Assembly (NCBI GenBank): GCA_938046705.1
Contig: CALIWP010000376.1
Coordinates: 1 to 15,266 of the forward strand
Origin: an uncultured Campylobacter sp.
GTDB taxonomy: Bacteria > Campylobacterota > Campylobacteria > Campylobacterales > Campylobacteraceae
Length of the DNA: 15,266 bases
Reading direction: 5' to 3'
In this document: piece by piece, positions 1-5,832 of the stretch
How the letters are laid out: each line of letters starts with the position of its first letter
How positions within the stretch are numbered: position 1 is the first letter of the stretch
Position numbers and translations under genes: made by a program
Notes under the pieces: model-generated
Told to the model about the DNA's origin: nothing
The model's input: the letters and a program-made list of their open reading frames with translations, nothing else
The model's database searches: none

Positions 1-47
1 AAACTCATTCAAAGACGCTCAAAAGACAAGCCGCCAAATTTGTAAAT

Positions 48-938
48 TTATCCCTTTAAAAATTCTGTGATTTTTTCTTCGCACTCCCCGACGCTGCCGC
101 TAAATTTACTCTCAAACTGCGATCTATTAAACGTCCGCTGACGCTTGGCCAGCTGCGCCGTGTGCGTGCATATGAGCTCCTCCAGCTCGGTCTGGGTTTT
201 GATCTCGCCTCGCAAAAACTCGCCGCACTCTTTTAGACCGACCGAGTTTAGCGGCTTTGGTCGCTGCGGATACCGCGCAAACAGCTCCCGCGCTTCGTCC
301 AGCAAACCCTGCTCAAACATCGCTCGCGTGCGCTCTTTGATGCGTCCTCTTAGCTCGTCCCTATCCCAGCTAAGCTCGAAAATCGCCAAATTTGACGCGA
401 CGGGAGCTAGGGTATTTTCGCGCAGATACGAGCTCGGGGTCTCATCGCGCCCGCTAGAGCGCAAAAATGAGTGGATATCAAACCACTTTTGCAAGCGGTA
501 GGTATCGTTTGCGCTAAATTTGGCGGCAAATTCGGGATCGAGGCTTGAAACTAGCTCATAAATTTGAGCGTTGCTTAGGCCGCTCTCTACGCGCTCAAAT
601 TTAGGCGTGAGACCCGATAGCAGCGCCTTTAGATAAAATCCGCTGCCGCCGGTTATAAATAAATTTTTACCGTTTTTTTGCGCAAATTCGCGAGCCGTTT
701 TATAAACATCAAAAAACATACCGACGTCAAAATGCTCATCAGGCATCAGCAAATTTACCCCAAAATGCGGCACCGAGGCTAGCTCGGCTGCGCTGGGCTT
801 GGCGCTTGCTATATCGATAAATTTATAAACGCAAAGCGAATCAAGACTCAGAATCACTCCGTTAAATTCGCTTGCTAGCTTTAGCGCGAGCGCCGTTTTG
901 CCGCTAGCTGTGGTGCCGATAAGGGCGAGTTCTTTCAT
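48..938 (-). CDS. miaA: tRNA dimethylallyltransferase MiaA
   Basis: The enzyme transfers a dimethylallyl group to N6 of adenosine 37 in tRNAs that read codons starting with U (i6A37); it acts in the cytoplasm. The sequence shows a P-loop GTTASGKT at residues 8-15, a DSLCVYK segment in the place of the family's DSxxxYK motif, an SAKP segment shortly after it, and ITGGSGFYLKALLSGL, matching the conserved GGTGLY helix. The length of 296 residues is slightly short of the roughly 310 usual for the family. The ATG at 936-938 sits directly before the P-loop strand, as in other MiaA proteins, with a weak AAGG upstream. It is the only minus-strand gene here and is divergent from mqnP across 90 bases. 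A TGATAAAAT element on the minus strand (971-976 for the hexamer) is a likely -10. Identification is firm; the long plus-strand frame opposite it looks like a shadow. Confidence 0.96.
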   Translation of the reverse strand: MKELALIGTTASGKTALALKLASEFNGVILSLDSLCVYKFIDIASAKPSAAELASVPHFGVNLLMPDEHFDVGMFFDVYKTAREFAQKNGKNLFITGGSGFYLKALLSGLTPKFERVESGLSNAQIYELVSSLDPEFAAKFSANDTYRLQKWFDIHSFLRSSGRDETPSSYLRENTLAPVASNLAIFELSWDRDELRGRIKERTRAMFEQGLLDEARELFARYPQRPKPLNSVGLKECGEFLRGEIKTQTELEELICTHTAQLAKRQRTFNRSQFESKFSGSVGECEEKITEFLKG

Positions 939-970
939 AAAAATGCCTTAAAATTCGTAAATCGACTCAA

Positions 971-976
971 ATTTTA
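971..976 (-). promoter_or_regulatory. candidate -10 box for miaA
   Basis: Read on the minus strand, this is TAAAAT preceded by TGA, an extended -10 of the type Campylobacter sigma70 uses. Transcription would start near 964, giving a leader of about 25 bases. No convincing -35 box is seen, which is normal for this group. Inferred from sequence only. Confidence 0.4.
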
Positions 977-999
977 TCACAATTTACGCTTTTATAAGA

Positions 1000-1005
1000 T
1001 AAAAT
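1000..1005 (+). promoter_or_regulatory. candidate -10 box for the mqnP operon
   Basis: TAAAAT inside GATAAAAT (998-1005), with an overlapping alternative TATAAG at 993-998. It lies 23 bases before the mqnP ATG, and a Shine-Dalgarno CAGGAAG follows at 1019-1025. The choice between the two hexamers cannot be made by eye. Confidence 0.4.
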
Positions 1006-1028
1006 AAAGCAAAAATTTCAGGAAGATT

Positions 1029-1895
1029 ATGCAAAAATTTATAAATATTTTAAAAGATATTAACGAACTAATCGTCTTTAAGCACTCGGTTTTTGCGCTG
1101 CCTTTTATATTTACCGCGATGATAACGGCGAGCGCGCAGGTAAACGGCACGGCTTGGTTTGGCTGGAAGCTACTTATTTTGGGCGTTCTTTGCGCGGTTT
1201 CGGCGCGAAATTTTGCGATGGCGTTTAACCGCTACAAGGACGAGGATATCGACAAGCTAAACCCGCGCACGGCAAATCGCCCGAGCGTGGACGGACGTAT
1301 CGGCAGGACGAATTTGCAAATTTTTATCGCGGCAAACGCCGCCATTTTCGTGCTCGTCGCCTATCTCGTAAACGAGCTTGCGTTTTGGCTGAGCTTTCCG
1401 ATCCTAGCCGTACTTGGCGGATATTCGCTTTTTAAGCGCTTTAGCGAGCTAGCGCACTTAGTCCTTGGCCTCTCGCTAGGCCTTGCGCCGATAGCCGGAG
1501 CCGTCGCCGTTGCGGGCGAGATACCGCTTTTTAGCGTGCTGCTCTGCCTTGGCGTGATGTTTTGGGTGGCGGGATTTGACCTGCTTTATTCGCTTCAGGA
1601 TATCAAATTTGACCGCGAGCACGGACTTTTTAGCATCCCTAGCGTTTACGGCGAAAAGGCTACGATGTTTATCTCTGTGATCTTTCATGCTACGGCCGTG
1701 ATCTTTTGGCTACTTTTTGCGTGGGCTGGGGGGCTTGGCTCGGCGGCATATGCTGGCATTTTGCTCTGCGGGGGCGTCCTAATAGCCGAGCACCGCATCG
1801 TTAAGCGGGATTTTAGCAAGATAGATCGCGCGTTTTTCACGCTAAACGGTTATCTGGGCATACTTTTTTTCGTTTTCGTCTGGGCTAGCTTATGA
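1029..1895 (+). CDS. mqnP: UbiA-family prenyltransferase, probably menaquinone biosynthesis MqnP
   Basis: This integral membrane enzyme attaches a polyprenyl chain to an aromatic acceptor. Campylobacter make menaquinone by the futalosine route and no ubiquinone, so the MqnP role is inferred in preference to 4-hydroxybenzoate prenylation. The two Mg-diphosphate motifs are clear: NRYKDEDID at residues 67-75, followed by RTANRP, and DIKFD at 191-195, followed by REHGLFSIPS. About eight or nine hydrophobic helices fill the 288 residues, the usual size for UbiA. The ATG at 1029 has a good Shine-Dalgarno (CAGGAAG, 1019-1025). The stop overlaps the next gene's start by 4 bases (ATGA), so translation is probably coupled. 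Family is certain; the exact aromatic substrate is inferred from lineage. Confidence 0.9.
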   Translation: MQKFINILKDINELIVFKHSVFALPFIFTAMITASAQVNGTAWFGWKLLILGVLCAVSARNFAMAFNRYKDEDIDKLNPRTANRPSVDGRIGRTNLQIFIAANAAIFVLVAYLVNELAFWLSFPILAVLGGYSLFKRFSELAHLVLGLSLGLAPIAGAVAVAGEIPLFSVLLCLGVMFWVAGFDLLYSLQDIKFDREHGLFSIPSVYGEKATMFISVIFHATAVIFWLLFAWAGGLGSAAYAGILLCGGVLIAEHRIVKRDFSKIDRAFFTLNGYLGILFFVFVWASL

Positions 1896-2410
1896 GACTG
1901 GTTCCGGCAAATTTAGACATAGTTTTTGAGGAAATCGGCGAGCGAGAGAGCGAGTTTTTGCGCGAATTCGACAAACTAAGCGGCAACGAGGACGATCCGC
2001 TGGGAGCATGGATGAAGCGCGCCAAAGCAAAGGGCGACACGAAAGAAAGCGATCAGGTGATACTAACGCTACTTGTCGAGCTTCACCGCAAATTTGACGA
2101 GCTAAACGCCTACATAAAAAATGAAAAATTCATAAAACTCGAGCTTGCGCAATCTAGCGTACTAGACGGGATAAATTTTGAAAATTTTAGGATAAAAGAG
2201 GCTAAATTTAAAAACGGCGCCGGATACTACGGACGCATTTTTATGCCTATTTTTCCAAAGCGAGACGTGGCGATATTTTTTGAAGCGCTAGATGAAAAAA
2301 CCGCCAAAATCACGCGCATAAACGAGAGCGACGAGAGCGACTACAACGGCTACGTAACAGCCAGAGAGCGCGCAATGATAAGAGAACTAAAGGAGATGAA
2401 CGATGAGTAA
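1892..2410 (+). CDS. uncharacterised 172-residue cytoplasmic protein, possibly PilZ-like
   Basis: I do not recognise a named family with confidence; it appears to correspond to C. jejuni Cj0163c by position. There is no signal peptide or membrane segment. Residues 53-78 form a helix (VILTLLVELHRKFDELNAYI), followed by a beta-rich part (about 80-145) and a last helix with YVTARERAMIREL (154-166). The order, with the IFMPIFPKRDVAIFFEAL block at 116-133, recalls cytoplasmic PilZ-domain proteins with an LNxKLDxLL helix, an LPxxPP segment and a DREAxxxYVxxRER ending. The c-di-GMP motifs RxxxR and D/NxSxxG are not visible, so if related it is a degenerate, non-binding version. The start overlaps mqnP by 4 bases and the end overlaps the next gene by 8. 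Function unknown. Confidence 0.85.
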   Translation: MRLVPANLDIVFEEIGERESEFLREFDKLSGNEDDPLGAWMKRAKAKGDTKESDQVILTLLVELHRKFDELNAYIKNEKFIKLELAQSSVLDGINFENFRIKEAKFKNGAGYYGRIFMPIFPKRDVAIFFEALDEKTAKITRINESDESDYNGYVTARERAMIRELKEMNDE

Positions 2411-2918
2411 CGATTTGATAATATTTGTCATTTTTGGGCTGATTTTGACAGTGCTTTTCGTGCTGGTTTTTATAAAAGATTTAGAAGCCTCGAGAAAATT
2501 TTCAAGATACGAAAAAGCGATCGAAAGCCTGATACAAGAGCTTCACGCGGTAAAAAAACAGGTTGCGAATTTTAATCAAAACAGCGAGCCGGCCGAATTT
2601 GACGTAGTGCAGCTAGAAAGCAACCTCGAACAGCGTCTAAATGAAAAAATAAATCAAAAAATAACCCCGATAATAAACACACTCCAAGGCATCGAAAGCT
2701 CGATAGACAGCTTCCAAAGTCAGCAGCAAGATAGACTATTTACGCTTGAAGAGCGCACCAAAAGCATCAGCAAGATCTCGGCTCCAAACGGCGAGGATGA
2801 CGAAAAGCGCATCGTGCAGATGTATAGCGAAGGCAAAAGCGTCGAAAGCATCGCAAAAGAGCTGTGCGTGGGCGTCGGCAAAGTCGAGCTGACGCTAAAA
2901 CTGCGAGAACTGATATAG
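2403..2918 (+). CDS. membrane-anchored coiled-coil protein with C-terminal helix-turn-helix (DUF2802/DUF6115-like)
   Basis: One N-terminal membrane helix (residues about 5-24) is followed by a charged, heptad-like coiled coil (about 30-120, rich in Gln, Glu, Asn and Lys). A short C-terminal helix-turn-helix (about 135-171) contains IVQMYSEGKSVESIAKEL and then VGKVELTLKLREL. This layout and ending resemble the DUF2802 and DUF6115 families, small membrane proteins whose C-terminus looks like a resolvase-type HTH and which in some bacteria lie in motility or chemotaxis operons. The family match is from memory, and no function is established. The ATG at 2403 lies inside the end of the preceding gene (8-base overlap), suggesting coupled expression. 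It seems to be the positional counterpart of C. jejuni Cj0162c. Confidence 0.88.
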   Translation: MSNDLIIFVIFGLILTVLFVLVFIKDLEASRKFSRYEKAIESLIQELHAVKKQVANFNQNSEPAEFDVVQLESNLEQRLNEKINQKITPIINTLQGIESSIDSFQSQQQDRLFTLEERTKSISKISAPNGEDDEKRIVQMYSEGKSVESIAKELCVGVGKVELTLKLRELI

Positions 2919-2999
2919 TGTTAAAACCAAGACGCGAAATATAAAAAAATAACATTATTTTCATACGCGAATTTTAAAAAAATTTAAAGCTTAACTTCC

Positions 3000-3005
3000 T
3001 ATAAT
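3000..3005 (+). promoter_or_regulatory. candidate -10 box (TATAAT) for moaA
   Basis: A perfect TATAAT lies 53 bases before the moaA start, after a long A/T-rich tract (2971-2990) of the kind that replaces the -35 box in Campylobacter. It would give a leader of about 45 bases containing the inverted repeat at 3019-3040. A second possible -10, GATAAAAT at 3038-3045, lies closer to the gene. Confidence 0.55.
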
Positions 3006-3018
3006 GCCTTCTAACCAA

Positions 3019-3040
3019 ATCAAAATTAAATGGTTTTGAT
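3019..3040 (+). repeat. inverted repeat in the moaA leader
   Basis: ATCAAAA at 3019-3025 is the exact reverse complement of TTTTGAT at 3034-3040, with an 8-base spacer; AACCA (3013-3017) and TGGTT (3031-3035) offer a competing pairing. It lies just downstream of the likely start site, so it could be an operator or a leader hairpin. The A/T content is high, so chance is possible. Confidence 0.4.
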
Positions 3041-3058
3041 AAAATTTAGGGGCGAAAA

Positions 3059-4027
3059 ATGTTAATAGACGGGCACGGACGGACGGTTGATTATCTGCGT
3101 ATTTCGGTCACGCAAAGATGCAACTTTAGATGCAAATACTGCATGCCTAAAACTCCGTTTAGCTGGGAACCGAGAGAAAATTTACTGAGCTTTGAGGAGC
3201 TGTTTTTATTTGTCAAAGTCTGCCTAGACGAAGGCGTAAAAAAGATCCGTATCACGGGCGGCGAACCGCTACTGCGCAAGGACTTGGACAAATTTATCGC
3301 GATGATAAACGAGCACAGCCCAGACGTCGATCTAGCCATCACGACAAACGGCTTTATGCTCAAACACTACGCAAAAGCCCTAAAAAACGCGGGTTTAAAG
3401 CGCATAAATATGTCGCTTGATAGCTTAAAAACCGAAAAGGCTAAATTTCTAGCGCAAAAAAGCGTCTTGCACGAGGTTTTAGCGGGCCTTGACGCAGCGC
3501 TCGAGGCTGGGCTAAAAGTCAAGCTAAATACCGTCGCGCTAAGAGGCGTAAACGACGATGAGATCGTATCTTTGCTAGAGTTTGCACGCTCTATGGGTTG
3601 TCAAATTCGCTATATCGAATATATGGAAAACGTCCACGCAAATGACGAGCTAAAAGGCATGAAATCGGCTGAAATTTTAGACGTTATCGCAAAAAAATAT
3701 CGCTTTGAAGCGGCCGAAAAAATCCCGACGGGTCCAGCTAGCATCTACCGACTAGAGGACGGCTATACCTTTGGCGTCATCGACCCGCACAAACACGACT
3801 TTTGCGAGAGCTGCAACCGCATCCGCCTCACGGCCGAGGGACATCTCATTCCGTGCTTATATTTCGAGGATGCGATGAGCATAAAAGATGCCGTAAGAAA
3901 GGGAGATATCGCGGGCGCTAGCGAGATATTGCGCCAGGTGTTGCAAAATAAGCCCAAAGAAAACAAATGGGCGATCGGCGCTCAAAACGAGACCTCAAGC
4001 CGCGCCTTTTACCAAACGGGCGGCTGA
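3059..4027 (+). CDS. moaA: GTP 3',8-cyclase MoaA (molybdenum cofactor biosynthesis)
   Basis: This radical SAM enzyme converts GTP to 3',8-cyclo-7,8-dihydro-GTP, the first step of molybdopterin synthesis, in the cytoplasm. The N-terminal cluster motif CxxxCxxC is C21, C25 and C28 within [11 protein letters not shown]. The SAM-binding GGEP is at 67-70. The second, GTP-binding cluster uses C249, C252 and C266 ([19 protein letters not shown]). The protein ends in Gly-Gly (321-322), the conserved MoaA tail that enters the active site. The length of 322 is normal. The ATG at 3059 follows TAGGGG (3047-3052). It stands alone between its own promoter region and a strong terminator. Bases 3251-3275, coding for the GGEP region, are repeated exactly in queE. 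Confidence 0.97.
   Translation: MLIDGHGRTVDYLRISVTQRCNFRCKYCMPKTPFSWEPRENLLSFEELFLFVKVCLDEGVKKIRITGGEPLLRKDLDKFIAMINEHSPDVDLAITTNGFMLKHYAKALKNAGLKRINMSLDSLKTEKAKFLAQKSVLHEVLAGLDAALEAGLKVKLNTVALRGVNDDEIVSLLEFARSMGCQIRYIEYMENVHANDELKGMKSAEILDVIAKKYRFEAAEKIPTGPASIYRLEDGYTFGVIDPHKHDFCESCNRIRLTAEGHLIPCLYFEDAMSIKDAVRKGDIAGASEILRQVLQNKPKENKWAIGAQNETSSRAFYQTGG
3251..3275 (+). repeat. 25-base exact direct repeat, copy 1 (in moaA)
   Basis: These 25 bases are identical to 4518-4542 in queE, including all synonymous positions. They encode ITGGEPLL in frame in both genes. The match ends on both sides at these coordinates. Confidence 0.85.
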
Positions 4028-4078
4028 AAACAGGGCTAAATTTACGCTAAATTTGACGTAGATTTAGCCCTGTTTTTT
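4027..4078 (+). terminator. intrinsic terminator after moaA
   Basis: A perfect 15-base stem starts at the last base of the moaA stop codon: 4027-4041 pairs with 4062-4076. The core is CAGGGC/GCCCTG, the loop is 20 bases, and the right arm runs into six T at 4073-4078. Reversed, the arm's A-run gives a weaker signal, so the main direction is forward. Confidence 0.88.
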
Positions 4079-4156
4079 ATCAAATTTAACCGTGCTTGAT
4101 TTTTTTATATTTTTATTCATAAATTTGCCGCCGTTTTTCTACTAAAGGCCACTCAA

Positions 4157-4184
4157 ATTTGACGCAAAATCCGTCTTGTCAAAT
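4157..4184 (+). repeat. inverted repeat upstream of the queE promoter
   Basis: ATTTGAC (4157-4163) and GTCAAAT (4178-4184) are exact reverse complements with a 14-base spacer that itself holds CG/CGTC fragments able to extend a hairpin. The centre lies about 48 bases before the predicted queE start site, a position where a regulator could bind. AT-rich words like this are common here, so it may be chance. Confidence 0.3.
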
Positions 4185-4206
4185 GAAATCACCCTTCAAA
4201 TTTTGC

Positions 4207-4212
4207 TATAAT
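4207..4212 (+). promoter_or_regulatory. extended -10 promoter for queE (TGCTATAAT)
   Basis: TATAAT at 4207-4212 is preceded by TGC, giving a perfect extended -10. Transcription would begin near 4219, about 17 bases before the TTG start codon of queE. It follows the moaA terminator, so it opens the queE-queD-rsmE unit. Confidence 0.7.
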
Positions 4213-4235
4213 CGCCCAAAATTAAAAGGCGAAAT

Positions 4236-5000
4236 TTGAGTTTAAACCTGGTCGAGAGTTTTTTAAGTATCCAAGGCGAAGGCGCAAGCAGCGGCCGTCT
4301 AGCGATTTTTTTGCGCTTTGCGGGGTGCAACCTAAACTGCGCAGGCTTTGGAGTGCAGGCCGTCTCGCCCAAAACCAGCGAAACACTAGTTGGCTGCGAC
4401 ACGATACGCGCGGTTTTTACGGGGCATTTTTCGTATCAAAAAATCACCCGCGCCGACGAACTTATAAAAATCACTCAAAATTTGAGCGCAAATTTACGCC
4501 GCAAGCCCATCATCGTCATCACGGGCGGCGAACCGCTACTGCATCACAAAAGCCAAATTTTGCTAGATTTTTTAAATTTTGCTCTTGACGAGGGCTACGA
4601 GCCGCATTTTGAGACGAACGGCACGATCGAGGTGGATTTCGCCAAATTTGAAATTTATAAAAAGTGCCGTTTTGCCGTCAGCGTCAAGCTCGAAAATAGC
4701 GGCGAAAGCGAGGCAAAACGCATAAATCCCGCCGCACTAAAAGCCATAAAACAAAACACTGCGGACAGTTTTTATAAATTCGTCCTTGATAAAAAAAGCA
4801 CAGAGGATGGTTCGGCGATAGCGCAAATTTCGCGTATTTTAGGCCTTTGCGACGCGGAAGTCTTTTGTATGCCGCAAGGTTATGATAAAATAAGCCTCGA
4901 GCAAAACGCCCTATCCGTCGTGCAGTTTGCAATAACGCACGGTTTTAACTACTCCGATCGCCTGCACATCAGGCTTTGGGGTGCGAAAGAAGGGGTTTAG
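4236..5000 (+). CDS. queE: 7-carboxy-7-deazaguanine synthase QueE
   Basis: This radical SAM enzyme turns 6-carboxytetrahydropterin into 7-carboxy-7-deazaguanine in the preQ0/queuosine pathway, directly after QueD. Visible features are SIQGEGASSGR (11-21), the cluster loop beginning AGCNLNC with C31 and C35, GCDT with C54, GGEP at 97-100, ETNGT (126-130), a VSVKLENSGE segment and a C-terminal LHIRLWG. The classic third cysteine of CxxxCxxC is replaced by Phe38, so the third ligand is probably C54 (CX3CX18C). The start is TTG at 4236: no ATG lies near the conserved N-terminus, and AAAAGGCG (4224-4231) serves as Shine-Dalgarno. The 254 residues are near the family size. queD follows after 62 bases. 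The copy of the 25-base repeat is at 4518-4542. Confidence 0.93.
   Translation: MSLNLVESFLSIQGEGASSGRLAIFLRFAGCNLNCAGFGVQAVSPKTSETLVGCDTIRAVFTGHFSYQKITRADELIKITQNLSANLRRKPIIVITGGEPLLHHKSQILLDFLNFALDEGYEPHFETNGTIEVDFAKFEIYKKCRFAVSVKLENSGESEAKRINPAALKAIKQNTADSFYKFVLDKKSTEDGSAIAQISRILGLCDAEVFCMPQGYDKISLEQNALSVVQFAITHGFNYSDRLHIRLWGAKEGV
4518..4542 (+). repeat. 25-base exact direct repeat, copy 2 (in queE)
   Basis: Identical to 3251-3275 in moaA and read in the same frame (ITGGEPLL). The copies are 1,267 bases apart in direct orientation. Confidence 0.85.
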
Positions 5001-5038
5001 GGCGTAAATTTAGCCCTCAACTTTACGGCGCAAAACGA

Positions 5039-5044
5039 TAAAAT
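5039..5044 (+). promoter_or_regulatory. possible -10 box for queD
   Basis: TAAAAT within GATAAAAT (5037-5044), 18 bases before the queD ATG. It could give queD its own short-leader transcript in addition to read-through from queE. No terminator with a T-run is seen after queE; only a short AGGGC/GCCCT dyad at the end of queE is visible. Confidence 0.3.
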
Positions 5045-5062
5045 TTAATAAACGGAGCTAAG

Positions 5063-5644
5063 ATGATAATAAGGAAAATGTTTAAATTTGAAAATGCTCA
5101 CATCGTTAGATTTTGTAGCTCTAAACGCTGCAAAACCAGCATCCACGGGCACTCTTATAGGGCCGAAATTTTACTTGAATCAAATTTTCTCGATAACGCG
5201 GGGATGGTATATGACTTTGGCCTGATGAAGCAGGGTATCGGCTGCATCATCGATAGCTTCGATCACTGCACGACGATATTTAGCGGCGACGGAGCCGAGT
5301 ACAAAAACGATCTCAAAAAACACTCCGCACGCTGGATCGAGATCCCACTAAATCCCTCTGCAGAGCAGTTTTGTAGGATATTTTTCGTGATGATCGATAG
5401 GCTTTTGAAAACCACGCAGATGCAAAACGGCGAGCGTGAAGTGAAGCTTCACAGCGTCATCGTCCACGAGACTGATACGGGCTACGCGCAGTGCTTTAGA
5501 GAGGACGCGTATAACGCCAAAATGGGCGAGGTAAATTTGAACGAGATCGTCTTTTCCGAGGGCGTGAGAGCCGAGTGGGAGGACGCGGAGCTGTTTGAGA
5601 AAATCAAGCTAGGCAAAAAAATAGTAAATCCAAAGGAGGTCTAG
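5063..5644 (+). CDS. queD: 6-carboxy-5,6,7,8-tetrahydropterin synthase QueD
   Basis: This zinc enzyme converts dihydroneopterin triphosphate to 6-carboxytetrahydropterin for queuosine synthesis; the product feeds QueE. The zinc ligands are H13 (FENAH), H28 and H30 (HGHS). The probable catalytic residues are C23, D67/H68 (DSFDH) and E136 (VHETDTGYA). In E. coli QueD the cysteine is four residues before the first HGH histidine (Cx3HGH); here it is five before (Cx4HGH). The protein has 193 residues against about 120 in E. coli; the extra length is an insertion near 75-105 and a C-terminal extension from about 145, both as I remember from Helicobacter and Campylobacter homologues. ATG 5063 has ACGGAGC upstream. 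Function as QueD is supported by adjacent queE. Confidence 0.93.
   Translation: MIIRKMFKFENAHIVRFCSSKRCKTSIHGHSYRAEILLESNFLDNAGMVYDFGLMKQGIGCIIDSFDHCTTIFSGDGAEYKNDLKKHSARWIEIPLNPSAEQFCRIFFVMIDRLLKTTQMQNGEREVKLHSVIVHETDTGYAQCFREDAYNAKMGEVNLNEIVFSEGVRAEWEDAELFEKIKLGKKIVNPKEV
5632..5640 (+). promoter_or_regulatory. very strong ribosome binding site for the small lipoprotein
   Basis: AAAGGAGGT, a near-perfect complement of the 16S 3' end, lies in the last codons of queD, 9 bases before the ATG at 5650. It is the strongest Shine-Dalgarno in the window and supports the short open frame that follows. Confidence 0.75.
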
Positions 5645-5649
5645 CGCAA

Positions 5650-5832
5650 ATGAGGAAAATTTTTGCGATTTTGACGCTAGCGGCGCTGTTTTTTGGCGGT
5701 TGCGAGGAGAAAAAAGAGCCCGCATCGCTAGATCTAGGCGGCACGGTGCCTAGCGACGTACCTATCGCGAAGAGCGACGCAAACGTGAGTATCGACGAAA
5801 ATATGCCGCCTGAGCCGGTGCCTGAAAAATGA
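5650..5832 (+). CDS. small lipoprotein (60 residues)
   Basis: The N-terminus MRK plus a hydrophobic stretch (4-15) ends in a lipobox-like FFGGC with Cys18, so the mature product is predicted to be a lipidated peptide of 43 residues. That remainder is Glu/Asp/Pro rich (CEEKKEP at the start, PPEPVPEK at the end) and probably disordered. No CxxCH or other cofactor motif is present. I recall the positional counterpart in C. jejuni (Cj0158c) being labelled a haem-binding lipoprotein; nothing in this sequence shows haem binding. A strong Shine-Dalgarno precedes it and its stop overlaps the next gene by 4 bases (ATGA), which supports it being real and co-expressed with the membrane protein behind it. 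Confidence 0.82.
   Translation: MRKIFAILTLAALFFGGCEEKKEPASLDLGGTVPSDVPIAKSDANVSIDENMPPEPVPEK

Noticed and set aside
1..8. ATG on the minus strand at 6-8 as start of a further gene beyond miaA
   Set aside because: No Shine-Dalgarno is visible before it and only two codons fit in the window, so it cannot be judged.
145..501. Plus-strand open frame of 118 codons opposite miaA
   Set aside because: It lies wholly inside the clear miaA gene, is rich in Ser/Arg and Cys without any domain, and has no ribosome site of note; it is a shadow frame.
4079..4200. A small RNA or riboswitch between moaA and queE
   Set aside because: No preQ1 or molybdenum-cofactor riboswitch pattern could be recognised, and the queE promoter at 4207 lies downstream of this stretch, so it would not be in the queE leader.
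3059..5000. moaA and queE as recent duplicates because of the shared 25 bases
   Set aside because: Outside the GGEP stretch the proteins differ in length, cluster motifs and C-terminal domains; they are separate radical SAM families.
4997..5019. Terminator after queE
   Set aside because: The AGGGC/GCCCT dyad is short and has no T-run after it, so read-through into queD is more likely.
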